Assembly: GCA_051294375.1 (NCBI GenBank)
Contig: CM119264.1
Coordinates: forward strand, 19,847,590-19,911,589
Length of the DNA stretch: 64,000 bases
Direction: 5' to 3'
Origin: Paraspadella gotoi
Lineage: Eukaryota; Chaetognatha
Shown in pieces: positions 34,869-46,806 of the stretch; the first letter of the stretch is position 1; every line of letters starts with the position of its first letter. Both the position numbers and the translations under genes were made by a program. The notes beneath the pieces are model-generated. The model was not told where the DNA came from. It did no database searches and saw nothing but the letters and a program-made list of their open reading frames with translations.

Positions 34869-35705
34869 GTAATATGCACAGAACACAAAAGAATTAACAT
34901 TATACCTTGTAAAATTCTGCTAATTTTTTTGAGAACTTAAAACTTTCCCTCATAAGAAAAACTACTATTTACTTCGATATATAGTAATTAACAATATATA
35001 TAATAAATTTAGTTTAATAAATCATTTAATTAATTCATGTTTAACTAATGTTAGCTACTCTTTTATGAAGTATACTTTTCCATGGACCCTTCCTAAGATG
35101 AGTAGCTGATAATAATAAAGTCTTTACATTAATGGTACTACTGTATAAATAATTAGTTGAGATTGATATAATTTTGACTATAAGTTCTGTTGGGCGTCAT
35201 ATGTAATTCGCCTCACATTCCATAATCCAAATGAATTTTAATACTGTATTATAGCATAATGCCCTGAGGCCATAATTCAATGAAATCATATTAAGAGAAA
35301 TCTTACTACATACCTGTAATTTAGTATATTATGCTGTCTAAAAAACAATTTCAGAAAATTTAGCTCTTGTATTTTGATGCTAGAGCTTTAATTTTTTTAA
35401 TATAGAAGAAGTAACAGATTTATATTGCTTCCTATGCAGTTTTGGCTTATTCTAGAAATTGGATTTTATATTTTCTTTTAAGGTATTCTAATAATTCCAC
35501 ATGGTACAAATTCTTTCTCTGATTAACTACAGAAGTTACTGATTTGTTGACTTGATATGTAAATTTTTTAATTTTAATTTCTGATCACAACCTTTTATGC
35601 TTAATACAGTATTTACCCTTACAAATGCTTAGATGAAGTGGTATCGGATGAGAATATGTTTTGATTATTATAAATATGTCTACTCTTTAGTTATAATTTG
35701 TTTAA

Positions 35706-36586
35706 GGGGACCCAGTGATAAAAATGATATCATAAGCTTAAGGGTCTATCATCAAAGGAATTTGAATGGTGATAGTCATTAATTTTTCTTTGCACGGGAA
35801 AGTAGCATAAAAATTTCTATCTCTTATTGTAGCGGAAACAAAAATTTAATAATTATGAAAAAAACATTTAGTTGACCCTACCTAAATATTTATATAATCC
35901 ATTATTTTATTTTTGCATTAGAAAGTATTTTTTACTAAATTCCAAATTTTTATTTTTTACTGTACAAAGCTACAATTTTAAGTTTAAGCCTCATTGAACA
36001 AAGGCTTTACAAGACTAATATTTTTATATTTTTATATTTACTTAAAAGCAGACAAATCAAACCTAAATTCTATTCTTACAGAAACAAAATTGTAATAATT
36101 ATTAATTAATATTCATATTCATCCCTTAAATGTATTATTAAGCTATATTGATTCCTAATTATAATAACTAAAAATTTAGCAAAACTACAGAATCTTTTTC
36201 CTTTTTTTATATTTATATTACTTCAAAGAGTTTTATTTTCATCCAATTAACAGAATCATTTGAAAAGAAAGTTTAAATAAAATCAGTCGATACCTTAAAT
36301 TTTGATTCATTCCTAGTTTTTTTTCTTATAAATTTTTGTATAAAAGCTGAAAATCTTTTTAAAATTAGATCTTACCCTTTTTGGAAAAAAAACATTTTAA
36401 ACTGGAAAAAGATTTTCTTTCTTACCAATTTTTTAAAGAAAATTAAGCTCGCTGATTTTATCGAATTTTTTAACTACTTTCCCATATGATTATAAAAGAA
36501 AAAATTATATGGTCAGAACCAGCTTAAGTTAAAGGGTCAAACGTTATGTTTTCAGCTTTTTTACCCCCCCTGTTCACTTGGTCCCC
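35706..36586. mobile_element. TTAA-flanked 881-bp MITE
   Basis: The ends are GGGGACCCAGTG and the complement CACTTGGTCCCC, flanked by TTAA on both sides (35702-35705 and 36587-36590). TTAA duplication is the hallmark of piggyBac-type insertion. No ORF is present. The third copy of this block (about 60594) reads TTTGCTTAAGC with no insert. Confidence 0.8.
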
Positions 36587-38680
36587 TTAAGCAATAAAAA
36601 TTTGTAGTATTTATGTTTACATTAATACAGAGAATGATTTTTCGTCTTGGATTTTTAGTTTGAGAAATCTCTAAACAGAACTCTCTCAATACCAGAATAT
36701 AAAAATCTATTTGGTTGCTCTTTGTAACTTCTGTAGAAGTGCGAATAAATAAATGTTAATAAATATAATTAATTTTCAATCATTTTGGCAAGGAGCAAAC
36801 ATTTATGAGGAACAAGATTCAAGTCAAAACCCTGTACATTAGGGCATTTAAAAATAACAAAATATAACAAATTGAATAAATAAATAAATAAATAAAACAA
36901 TAAAACATAGCTGTTTTAGTGTAAACAAGTCTGTAGAATTCGAAGTTGATAACCATTTTTTTGTATAGTTTCATCTTCTTTGTCGAAAATGGCGATTTTT
37001 GCAGCATATAAGGTATTATTCAAATGGAACAAACATTGTAAAAGAACTCAAATTATTAAAATTTTATAAAAACTATATTTAGCTTACAAAATATGAAAAA
37101 AAAGACCCATATAAATATTCAAGTAAGTTTATTTACAAATTTTATATTTTATTAAATGTTTGTTAGTTATATTTATTAATAAATAATAATTAGAGAATTG
37201 ACAAAGTTTTTGTTTGCAACGAATTTTATTTAAATTGAACAGACATGTTTCGACTTGCTTTACAAACCTTCATCAGCGTTATTTTTTGTTGCAAACAAAA
37301 ACTTTGTCAATTCTCTAATCATTACTACCCAAAAAAGATGATGAGTTTATGTAAAATATCTTTAAATAATATTCAGAAAGTTAGACAAAAATATTGAAAA
37401 AAAAGATATGAGTTTTAAAATGAAAAACGATTTTTAAGGTAACTTTTTTCCGCTCATTACCAAGTCTAATCAAATCCAATCAATATGAAATTAGGAAATA
37501 TAAATGATTTTGGTTTTGACTACAGAAAAACATTTTCAGATTAAAAATATCTTCAATGGGTTGTAAATGATGATTTTTTTTTCTAGAGGCAGGTTACGAT
37601 TTATCACCTTGTATTTAAAAATACTTTAACAGGGTAATGAAAATTAATTTATTTAAAACCTAAACTTTAGAGAAAACAAAGTTTGTTTGTTTGTAAACAA
37701 CGATTTTATTCACATTGGACATGTTTCGTCTCTTGCCTTTAAGCCTTCATCAGCGTTTGTTTGTTTGTTTTCTCTAACTAATTAAACACAACGAAAAAGA
37801 AAGGAAATAATATAAAAACCTAAACTATATTTTTTAAATATATAACCCTATTTAACTATAATAATTTAAATAATTATTTGTTGAATAGGTATCAAAAAAA
37901 TTTGGAGAAAAACTAAATTAAAAAAGCTAATAATGTTTCAATAATTATTCTAAATCTAACACCTAGCCATTTTTATGTATCAGTGTTTTCATATGTGCTA
38001 TTTTCTTTATATTTTTAAGAGATTTCAGAAGATATTAATATTGAGGCTATTTTATATAAAAGTATTTTTAACCAAAACCAAAGCAAACTTTTTTTACTCT
38101 TAATTGTAACGCAATAAAAAGAAAGTGCTTTACACAAAATTTTTTTTAAAAAATGTTATTAAAAAAATATTTAAGTTTTTAAATGAATGACCATTTACCA
38201 TTTATGCCATGGCGAAGTCACCAACCAACGAGAACCACTTTTTCCCGCTTATTGACGATTCAACAAAAAAAATTAATAAAAAATTTTGATATGAAAATGA
38301 TTTTAGTTTTACTATACAAAAAAATCTTTAAGATTGAAAAAGTCTTTACAAGTTTGCCAATGACGATTTTTTTCTAGCGGCGGGTTTCTGTGTGCCACCT
38401 TGTATCAAGGATAAGATTACCAAGTAGAAAAAGTTTGAAAGGGGCAACTTCATGTTTTGAATGAAATTTTAACTTGATATTTTAAAATATTTTACTTAAA
38501 TTAGTTATTATTTCTTGTTTAATGAATTTTTTTATTATCTTAAAATCCATATTGAAGGTTAAAATAGTTTTTAAATTCTTTTCTTTGATGAAAAAATGCT
38601 TTCAACATTCTATAGTTGTTTTATTATCGCGACAACAGCTAAAAAACTTAATAAAGATAAAAATTTATAATTTTTTTTAG

Positions 38681-38930
38681 CATTGCCTAATCGGTGTAAT
38701 GAAAACGACTCTGACATTGAGTTTACTTCTGAATTACCAGAATATAATTTACCAGAGAAAAGAGAAAATACAAAATTAAATGTATTTGACAAAAAAGAAC
38801 CAAAAGAAAATAACAAGAAAATAAACCCTTTGATTACTGAAGTTCCTGACTGGAAAAAGTTGAATAAGTCTAATGAAATTACTGAACAGACTTCAAATAA
38901 AAATTATGCTGGGCACAGAAAAAAATTCAG
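38681..38930 (+). pseudogene. Alpha exon A2, frameshifted
   Basis: Nearly identical to A1 with the same splice sites, but 250 nt long. One extra A in the run after TTCAAAT shifts the frame near the 3' end, giving KNYAGHRKKFR and a stop created across the donor. If real, the exon would have to be skipped, which the phase 1-1 structure allows. If a base-calling error, the exon is functional. Confidence 0.7.
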
Positions 38931-39002
38931 GTAAAATCAGTTTTTTTTAATGTTTCTTCTTTTCAGTTAACAATACCTATTATAATACAGATTGTCTTAT
39001 AG

Positions 39003-39226
39003 GTGAAGACGAATTTCCAGATATGCAATTTTCACAAAAAATTAACAGGATAGATGAGTTTAGATCTGATTATGATAATCTTAAACCTTTGAATAAAGAA
39101 GAACAATCAGCTGAGAAAAAAGAAAATGATAATATTTCCGTCCTAAAGATGAAAAAGTTAACTGACAAAAAAAAAGTATTGATTCACTCTTACCAGAAGA
39201 AGATATTTCTACTAATTTAATAAAAG
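39003..39226 (+). pseudogene. Beta exon B2, frameshifted
   Basis: The same as B1 but 224 nt. The A10 run is A9, shifting the frame after TDKKK to VLIHSYQKK. The splice sites are intact. The +1 of A2 and the -1 of B2 do not rescue each other, because the A2 shift makes the start of B2 read as a stop (AGG then TGA). Confidence 0.7.
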
Positions 39227-40064
39227 GTAATATGCACAGAACACAAAAGAATTAACATTATACCTTGTAAAATTCTGCTAATTTTTTTGAGAACTTAAAA
39301 CTTTCCCTCATAAGAAAAACTACTATTTACTTCGATATATAGTAATTAACAATATATATAATAAATTTAGTTTAATAAATCATTTAATTAATTCATGTTT
39401 AACTAATGTTAGCTACTCTTTTATGAAGTATACTTTTCCATGGACCCTTCCTAAGATGAGTAGCTGATAATAATAAAGTCTTTACATTAATGGTACTACT
39501 GTATAAATAATTAGTTGAGATTGATATAATTTTGACTATAAGTTCTGTTGGGCGTCATATGTAATTCGCCTCACATTCCATAATCCAAATGAATTTTAAT
39601 ACTGTATTATAGCATAATGCCCTGAGGCCATAATTCAATGAAATCATATTAAGAGAAATCTTACTACATACCTGTAATTTAGTATATTATGCTGTCTAAA
39701 AAACAATTTCAGAAAATTTAGCTCTTGTATTTTGATGCTAGAGCTTTAATTTTTTTAATATAGAAGAAGTAACAGATTTATATTGCTTCCTATGCAGTTT
39801 TGGCTTATTCTAGAAATTGGATTTTATATTTTCTTTTAAGGTATTCTAATAATTCCACATGGTACAAATTCTTTCTCTGATTAACTACAGAAGTTACTGA
39901 TTTGTTGACTTGATATGTAAATTTTTTTAATTTTAATTTCTGATCACAACCTTTTATGCTTAATACAGTATTTACCCTTACAAATGCTTAGATGAAGTGG
40001 TATCGGATGAGAATATGTTTTGATTATTATAAATATGTCTACTCTTTAGTTATAATTTGTTTAA

Positions 40065-40945
40065 GGGGACCCAGTGATAAAAATGATATCATAAGCTTAA
40101 GGGTCTATCATCAAAGGAATTTGAATGGTGATAGTCATTAATTTTTCTTTGCACGGGAAAGTAGCATAAAAATTTCTATCTCTTATTGTAGCGGAAACAA
40201 AAATTTAATAATTATGAAAAAAACATTTAGTTGACCCTACCTAAATATTTATATAATCCATTATTTTATTTTTGCATTAGAAAGTATTTTTTACTAAATT
40301 CCAAATTTTTATTTTTTACTGTACAAAGCTACAATTTTAAGTTTAAGCCTCATTGAACAAAGGCTTTACAAGACTAATATTTTTATATTTTTATATTTAC
40401 TTAAAAGCAGACAAATCAAACCTAAATTCTATTCTTACAGAAACAAAATTGTAATAATTATTAATTAATATTCATATTCATCCCTTAAATGTATTATTAA
40501 GCTATATTGATTCCTAATTATAATAACTAAAAATTTAGCAAAACTACAGAATCTTTTTCCTTTTTTTATATTTATATTACTTCAAAGAGTTTTATTTTCA
40601 TCCAATTAACAGAATCATTTGAAAAGAAAGTTTAAATAAAATCAGTCGATACCTTAAATTTTGATTCATTCCTAGTTTTTTTTCTTATAAATTTTTGTGA
40701 TAAAAGCTGAAAATCTTTTTAAAATTAGATCTTACCCTTTTTGGAAAAAAAACATTTTAAACTGGAAAAAGATTTTCTTTCTTACCAATTTTTTAAAGAA
40801 AATTAAGCTCGCTGATTTTATCGAATTTTTTAACTACTTTCCCATATGATTATAAAAGAAAAAATTATATGGTCAGAACCAGCTTAAGTTAAAGGGTCAA
40901 ACGTTATGTTTTCAGCTTTTTACCCCCCCTGTTCACTTGGTCCCC
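40065..40945. mobile_element. TTAA-flanked MITE, second copy
   Basis: Duplicate of 35706-36586, carried along in the block duplication. TTAA lies at 40061-40064 and 40946-40949. Confidence 0.8.
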
Positions 40946-41687
40946 TTAAGCAATAAAAATTTGTAGTATTTATGTTTACATTAATACAGAGAATGATTTT
41001 TCGTCTTGGATTTTTAGTTTGAGAAATCTCTAAACAGAACTCTCTCAATACCAGAATATAAAAATCTATTTGGTTGCTCTTTGTAACTTCTGTAGAAGTG
41101 CGAATAAATAAATGTTAATAAATATAATTAATTTTCAATCATTTTGGCAAGGAGCAAACATTTATGAGGAACAAGATTCAAGTCAAAACCCTGTACATTA
41201 GGGCATTTAAAAATAACAAAATATAACAAATTGAATAAATAAATAAATAAATAAAACAATAAAACATAGCTGTTTTAGTGTAAACAAGTCTGTAGAATTC
41301 GAAGTTGATAACCATTTTTTTGTATAGTTTCATCTTCTTTGTCGAAAATGGCGATTTTTGCAGCATATAAGGTATTATTCAAATGGAACAAACATTGTAA
41401 AAGAACTCAAATTATTAAAATTTTATAAAAACTATATTTAGCTTACAAAATATGAAAAAAAAGACCCATATAAATATTCAAGTAAGTTTATTTACAAATT
41501 TTATATTTTATTAAATGTTTGTTAGTTATATTTATTAATAAATAATAATTAGAGAATTGACAAAGTTTTTGTTTGCAACGAATTTTATTTAAATTGAACA
41601 GACATGTTTCGACTTGCTTTACAAACCTTCATCAGCGTTATTTTTTTGTTGCAAACAAAAACTTTGTCAATTCTCTAATCATTACTA

Positions 41688-42109
41688 ACAACGAAAAAGA
41701 AAGGATTACTTCAATAAAAAATAATAAAAAAATCGCTAAAGTGAAAAAATTAAAATTTTAAAACCGGATTTGAATTCCTTACAAAAAGTTTATATAAAGA
41801 AAGTATAATCCATTTTNNNNNNNNNNNNNNNNNNNNNNNNNAACAAATTCTTTCATTAAATTGGTTAAAAATGTTAAAAACGATTTTTTTAATATAATTT
41901 TTAAAGTTTTGGCTTAAAATTATAGTTTTTCCTAATTTTGACCAACTTAATGACATAACTTTGGAATAAAAATTATTATTTGTTTTCAGAGTCATGATTT
42001 TGGCAGAAGATTTAGTAGTTAATAGTTTGATTTGGTCTTTTCATGCCAATAATATAAAAGAAAAACAATTTTTTTCTGTAAGTAATATAATATTTATTTT
42101 TAAATAAGC
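41688..42109. repeat. P-family palindrome with gap
   Basis: 41745-41960 has GGATTTGAATTCCTTACAAA on the left and AGTTTTTCCTAATTTTGACC on the right, matching 55020-55215. The assembly gap lies at its centre-left. Confidence 0.6.
41817..41841. other. Assembly gap (25 N)
   Basis: Twenty-five undetermined bases within a palindrome. The intact relative at 55020-55215 shows only a few bases there (CATTTTAACAAAGTC), so the gap may hide little sequence. Confidence 1.
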
Positions 42110-42609
42110 ACTGATCTTCAGAGACTTCTGTCTCCCTCAAAGGTGCAGAGAAAAAATGTTTTAAATTATATTTACGCATAATTTACTAATGATAATAATT
42201 ATATTTTGTATTGGCAAATATGTATTTATAAGCTCTAAATTTGAGTTAAAGTAATTATTTAAATGTACAAAATTATCATCTTGTTAAAATCTAGTCATTG
42301 GTTAAAATTATGATGCTTACTACTACAAACACAGTTTATAATGCAGAATGGCGGATCACAGGCAATCATGGAAAAGGCTTGTGATTAGTCAAAGAGATTT
42401 ACACATGAAAAATAATTGGGTGGCGATTACATTGGGTATTGGAGTGGTCGATTTAATGATCCGATTCCATTCCATCAAGGTTCCTTTGCTCCTGAGATGA
42501 TCAAAATTAATTAAAATTTATTTCTGATGTGAAGAATAAAATAATTAAATGTTTCAATGTACCAATTGTATTCGGGTATTGCCTAGGTTCACCCCGCCTT
42601 TAAGCATGA
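42110..42609 (+). repeat. Z-block intron segment with coding-like fragment
   Basis: Duplicated at 61110-61570. Both copies contain the short frame LGGDYIGYWSG, DPIPFH, APEMIK (42416-42514 here, 61428-61540 there), preceded by ATGGCGGATCA. No family is recognised. It may be an old pseudogene fragment carried in the duplicated intron. Confidence 0.4.
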
Positions 42610-42720
42610 TACTTTCAGTTGTGACCTGGTGGCTCATTGAGTAATGCCATCAGCTTATGACCACTAGGTACCGGGTCCAATCCCAACCCGGTACCTACCC
42701 TGTGGGAAGCGTGAGGACGG
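42610..42720 (+). repeat. tRNA-derived SINE, family B
   Basis: A-box-like TGGCTCATTGA (42630-42640) and B-box-like GGGTCCAATCCC (42673-42684) lie at tRNA-like spacing, with a GGTACCGGG...CCCGGTACC-type stem around the B box. The right side joins a fragment matching the 3' end of the hAT-like MITE (42722-42826). Confidence 0.55.
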
Positions 42721-43017
42721 TTTAAAAAATAAATTTACCGAAGTATTTTTAATGGTTTTTATTTTTACGTTTTATATGCTAAATTTTAATTTTTTACAAT
42801 TTTATCATTTTCACATCACTATTGTTCAGCCTTACTGATTAATGTTTGCTTGGAAGTTAATGTTTGTTAAAAAAATTATTTAGTTACATGCTTTTTATCA
42901 ATTACAGGGACGTTCAGCTCTTTTGGGAATAACTTTAAAAATTGTTTGGATGGGTAAATAAAAAAAATGAATGAAGATTGGTACATTTGTGAAAAATTGT
43001 AATGACAATACAATCAA

Positions 43018-43191
43018 TTAAAAAGATTGACCTTCGGTAACAATGACCTTGTCCAAAGGTTCTGAGAATGCTGTATATGCTTTTCCGACCACGCTTTTTA
43101 GAAATGTTATCATTTCTGACCCGATTGTTGCTTTCATAAAGTCGACAGTTCTAGAGGGGATGCGTGGGACATTCTGCTGCTTTATCCTACA
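43018..43191 (-). other. Minus-strand open frame conserved in three duplicated copies (copy 1)
   Basis: Open for 57 codons to a TAA, with RIPSRTVDF, GKAYTAFSEPLDKVIVTEG. An acceptor-like AATGTAG lies at its 5' end. The + strand is also open across much of it. Copies are at 47067-47240 and 50401-50556. No family is recognised. It may be the last exon of a small nested gene, a pseudogene fragment, or chance. Confidence 0.3.
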
Positions 43192-43692
43192 TTTTTATTA
43201 ATCAGGCAGATTTCAGTCAGAAAAACTGCGCGATTAAATCACGAATCACCATCCTTAATCTTGATTTTTAGCAAAAAATTTTCTGAATTTTTACATAATA
43301 TCTAATATATTATTACTATAACATAATTTTGACCCAAAATTGTTATTTATGAACTATGATTACCTTCAAACTGATTTTACAGTACCAAAATTTTACTAAA
43401 TTTCAACTCATATCATATCATATTAAATCAAATCATATTAAAGTTTGTATTATTTTTTCATAATTATTTAGTTGTAATTCTGACGTAGTAGGCGAGATGT
43501 CCTTGAGAATAACCTAATTTCATCAGTTTTAGAAAAAAACATTCATCATTAGAATTGCTTCTATAATAAGCATAGAAATATAAAAAAAAATGTAAAACTC
43601 AAGTAATCTTGAGGGAAAATAATATTTCCCCCCTATTTTCACCAAACATCTACATAAACATTTTGAAAAAAAAATTTAAAAATCTTTTTCAG

Positions 43693-43937
43693 CTTTGCCA
43701 AGTGAGGTTAATAATAGTAAATCAACTTCCGAAGCTGAATCCACATTACCAAAATATGATCTTCCAGTCAAAGGAGAAAAGACAAAGTTGGAAAAATTCG
43801 AAAAAAAAACTAAAGAAGCCGCAAAGAAATCCCAACAACGATTACTCCAGTATCTGAAAAAGAAAATGTTAAAAAAACTAATGAAAAGACTGAATTCCCT
43901 TCCATGAGTGTAAAAACTGATACACTCAAGGAATCAG
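43693..43937 (+). pseudogene. Alpha exon Z1, frameshifted
   Basis: Acceptor CTTTTTCAG, donor GTAAAG, 245 nt against 246 in Z2 and Z3. It opens ALPSEVNNSKSTSE and keeps LPKYDLPVKGEKTKLEKFEKK. A one-base loss in GCCGCAAAGAAATCCC then shifts it to SQQRLLQYLKK. No beta exon follows, because repeat sequence begins about 50 bp downstream. Confidence 0.7.
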
Positions 43938-44119
43938 GTAAAGGTAAAATGGTATAATGATACATGTTTCTTAAGTAATATAAAATTAACACATGAGATT
44001 ATAGTTAAATTATTGTAAATCGCTTTATGGATTTACTTACCCCCTAAAATTTTTTGCCCCAATTTTCCAAATTTTTTTTCAATTGTTTTTTTCCGTCTTC
44101 TTTGAAACTTTTTCTACCT
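43938..44119. other. Intron, short unique stretch
   Basis: AT-rich with TTAACACATGAGATTATAGT, which resembles the left end of the H-family element, then pyrimidine-rich sequence. Confidence 0.4.
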
Positions 44120-45345
44120 ACTACGAGGATTTGTTTCTTAGTTTTTCTACTATGAGCATTTTCCCTTTACTTTCTATAGAAATTTACTCTTCTGTCTGCA
44201 CCCACTAGATCTTCACTTGCATCAATTTACACAAAATAGCAAATTTTTGCTTGTTATGGTCTTAATAAACCAGATGGCTCCACAAACGAAAGAGCGTTTT
44301 TAAAACAAAATAGCAATGAAATTTAGTTTTAGTATATCTTTTCTGAAACAAAAGAACAGACTTATTAAATCTTTGTATTTTCACCCTATTTTACTAGAGG
44401 GCTTTACAAAACAGGAGGCCTTTTGTAAGACAAGGGAACATTCAAAAAATTTTATCTGCACCCACTAGATCTTCACTTGCACCTGCTCAACAAAATAGCA
44501 AGTGTTTTTTTTCGATTTTTTATCGTAAATATTTTTAAAAATAATTTTTTTGTATTTTTCAAAATAAGAAAATATGCATAATTAACTGTTTTACTTTTTT
44601 CTTGTTGCCGCATGCAACATAATCTTAAAAGTATAATGATCTCGCCAGACCTTACTATAAAAAAAATTAATAAAAAAGTATTATAATCTAATTTGCATAT
44701 TGCAGTAAATCATGATTAAATGGAAATTCAAACAAAAAATATTTGAATCGATATGAAACAAAGAAAATGGACACACATTTCAACTTCCTCACTACCTCAC
44801 TTATGGAACTTGATAACTAGATAGTTGAAAGTTAAAAAAATGCTGCAAGTTGAAAAAATTATGCAAGTTGAAAAAATTATGCAAGTTGAAAAAATTATAC
44901 AAGTTGAAAAAAATTATGCATGTTAAAAAAATTATGCATGTTGAAAATATAATGCAAGTTGAAAAAATGATGCAAGTTGAAAAAAATATGCAAGTTGAAA
45001 AAATTATGCAAGTTGAAAAAAGTATGCAAGTTGAAAAAAGTATGCAAGTTGAAAAAAGTATGCAAGTTAAAAAAATGATGCCAGATGAAAAAATAATACA
45101 AGTTGAAAAAATGATACAAGTTAAAAAATTAATAAATGCTAAAAAATGATAAAAGCTAAAATAATAATGAAAGCTAAAAAATTGATACAAGCTTTAACTT
45201 TTTCATTTTTTCAACTTGTATACAAGTTGAAAAAATGAAAAAGTTAAAAAATGATGCAAATTTTAAAAAAATTATTATTTCTGCAGTAACAGTTCAGTTT
45301 AAGCCTTTGAAAGCAATTTACATGTCTTGGCGCAGCCACTGGTTT
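44120..45345 (+). repeat. Repeat module with minisatellite
   Basis: 44130-44500 carries CTGCACCCACTAGATCTTCA twice, as at 16490-16760. 44826-45145 is a GCAAGTTGAAAAAATTAT minisatellite of about 16 units. 45285-45345 ends with GGCGCAGCCACTGGTT as at 17020-17050. The two copies therefore differ by gain or loss of the minisatellite. Confidence 0.7.
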
Positions 45346-45672
45346 TTATTCATGGCCAATATTCTGATCCATTAGTCAGATCATCTTGAGGGCCAAATGA
45401 GTAGATTAATAGTCAGAACAAAAAAAGAAGAGAGAGAGAGAAAGTGACCAAAATCATGGATTAATCTCTCCACCCTCTTCCCTCCTCGTTTTTAAAATGA
45501 TCAAGAACAGGTTTCCAAATGTCTGTCTTCACATATGAACCAAGATCGTAATTTAGTCCATGTCCTAGGCTGCAGTCTAGGCGCCTTCTCCACAAAGCCT
45601 CTTCAACCTTGGCCCTAAAGATGATCGGTCCAATAGATCTCAATATTGGTCATGAATGAAAATATTATAACT
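45346..45672. mobile_element. H-family hairpin TIR element, copy 1
   Basis: The inverted ends are ATTCATGGCCAATATTCTGAT and the complement of CAATATTGGTCATGAATGAA. The inner hairpin segment reads CTAAAGATGATCGGTCCAATAGATCTCAA. Relatives are at 48530-48890 and 62360-62687. The outermost left end is missing here. Confidence 0.6.
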
Positions 45673-46162
45673 GTACATGTATAATCTTCATGTAATTCAT
45701 TATCTCGGTACATGTATTGACTCAAAGAATTTCAGAATGTTGTTTTTCATATTTATTTTCCTTTCTTTTTTCTCTAAATTTTTTCTGAAAAATTATTTAT
45801 TTTTTGAGAGTACCTTATTATCCTTTTTTTTCAAAAAACATATGCCAATACTCATAAAATTTGAATAATCCTTTTGACTACTTTAAAATATTTTGTTTAG
45901 TTTTTAAAAATATAATAAAATCTTACTTTATAATTCAATGCATTTTATTTTAATTTTTTATGTTGAAAAAATTCACTGCAATCAAAAATACTACCCTTAA
46001 ACTTTTTTAAAAAATTAAGATCTAAAATTAATGCAATAAACCAAACTGGTTGATAAGGCAGGTCAAAATTTATCACTTTGTATCATTAAGAATTCTGTAA
46101 TACAAATTTAATTTATACATTATATACTTAATCAATTTTTACAGTATAACATTTAAACGTTT
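45673..46162. repeat. Duplicated Z-block intron tail, copy 1
   Basis: 45695-46110 (CATTATCTCGGTACATGTAT ... GGTCAAAATTTATCACTTTG) recurs at 48895-49330 and 63276-63680. It is non-coding. Confidence 0.65.
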
Positions 46163-46806
46163 GAAGAGACAGTAATTATTGATAAGTGTTAATGAAAGAA
46201 CCGTTCAATATAAGCAGTCCCTGAGCTTCGGATCAGGCTGTAACACCATGTTACAGGCGGGTTAAGCGCCCCGTCCCTCTTAACTGCCAGACGACCACCG
46301 GGCTAGAACCCCGGACCTTTGGGTTGGGAGGCGAATGACTTGCCTCCGGCACCAATGGCCGTAATGAACGGTTGGTGGATTTTAGTCCACCATACATCCC
46401 CCCCTCCCGTAGGAGAAGTCTGTTGCGTCTCTTCAGTGAATTGTTGTTGGTGGAAAGTTCGTCACAAAGTTGAGGCATGTCGCCTGATGTGTTGTGGGTG
46501 GAAGTGCATCGCCAGGTTGAGGCATGTCGCCTGAAAGTGTTGTTGTTGCTGTTGTGTTCGGAAGTCGGGCTCACCAATGAAGAGACAGTAATTATTGATA
46601 AGTGTTAATGACAGAACGTTCAATATAAGCAGTCCTGAGCTTCGGATCAGGCTGTAACACCATGTTACAGGCGAGTTAAGCGCCCCGTCCCTCTTAACTG
46701 CAGACGACCACCGGGCTAGAACCCGGACCTTTGGGTTGGAGGCGAATGACTTGCCTCCGGCACCAATGGCCGCTGATGAACGGTTGGTGGATTTTAGTCG
46801 CACCAA
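46163..46806 (-). repeat. Two tandem copies of SINE family C
   Basis: Both copies (46163-46385 and 46579-46806) contain GAAGAGACAGTAATTATTGA and, on the minus strand, a B-box-like GGGGTTCTAGCCC (+ 46300-46312) in a GC-rich tRNA-like region. Between them is a spacer with GTTGAGGCATGTCGCCTGA twice. The reading frames here belong to the repeat. Confidence 0.6.

Larger units (their letters stand above)
32989..37327 (+). repeat. 4.34-kb duplicated block, copy 1
   Basis: From TTTATGTAAAATATC to CAATTCTCTAATCATTACTA this is almost identical to 37346-41687, with an 18-bp junction between. It holds two F-family foldbacks (33300-33445 with a motif at 33359-33398 minus; 37195-37325 with a motif at 37241-37278 minus), exons A1 and B1, and a TTAA MITE. 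Differences from copy 2 seen by eye are mostly one-base changes in homopolymers. Confidence 0.85.
37346..41687 (+). repeat. 4.34-kb duplicated block, copy 2
   Basis: It repeats copy 1 with F-family foldbacks (motifs at 37718-37756 and 41600-41638, minus strand), exon copies A2 and B2, and the TTAA MITE. After 41687 it continues into the F tail CAACGAAAAAGAAAGG that copy 1 lacks at its junction. Confidence 0.85.

Noticed and set aside
44801-45190. FNLHNFF and KKLMQVEK repeat proteins
   Set aside because: These are readings of the GCAAGTTGAAAAAATTAT minisatellite.
45461-45643. 60-codon minus-strand frame with RAKVEEALWRRRLDCSLGH
   Set aside because: It lies inside an H-family element and the copy at 48530-48890 does not keep it cleanly, so it is a repeat frame.
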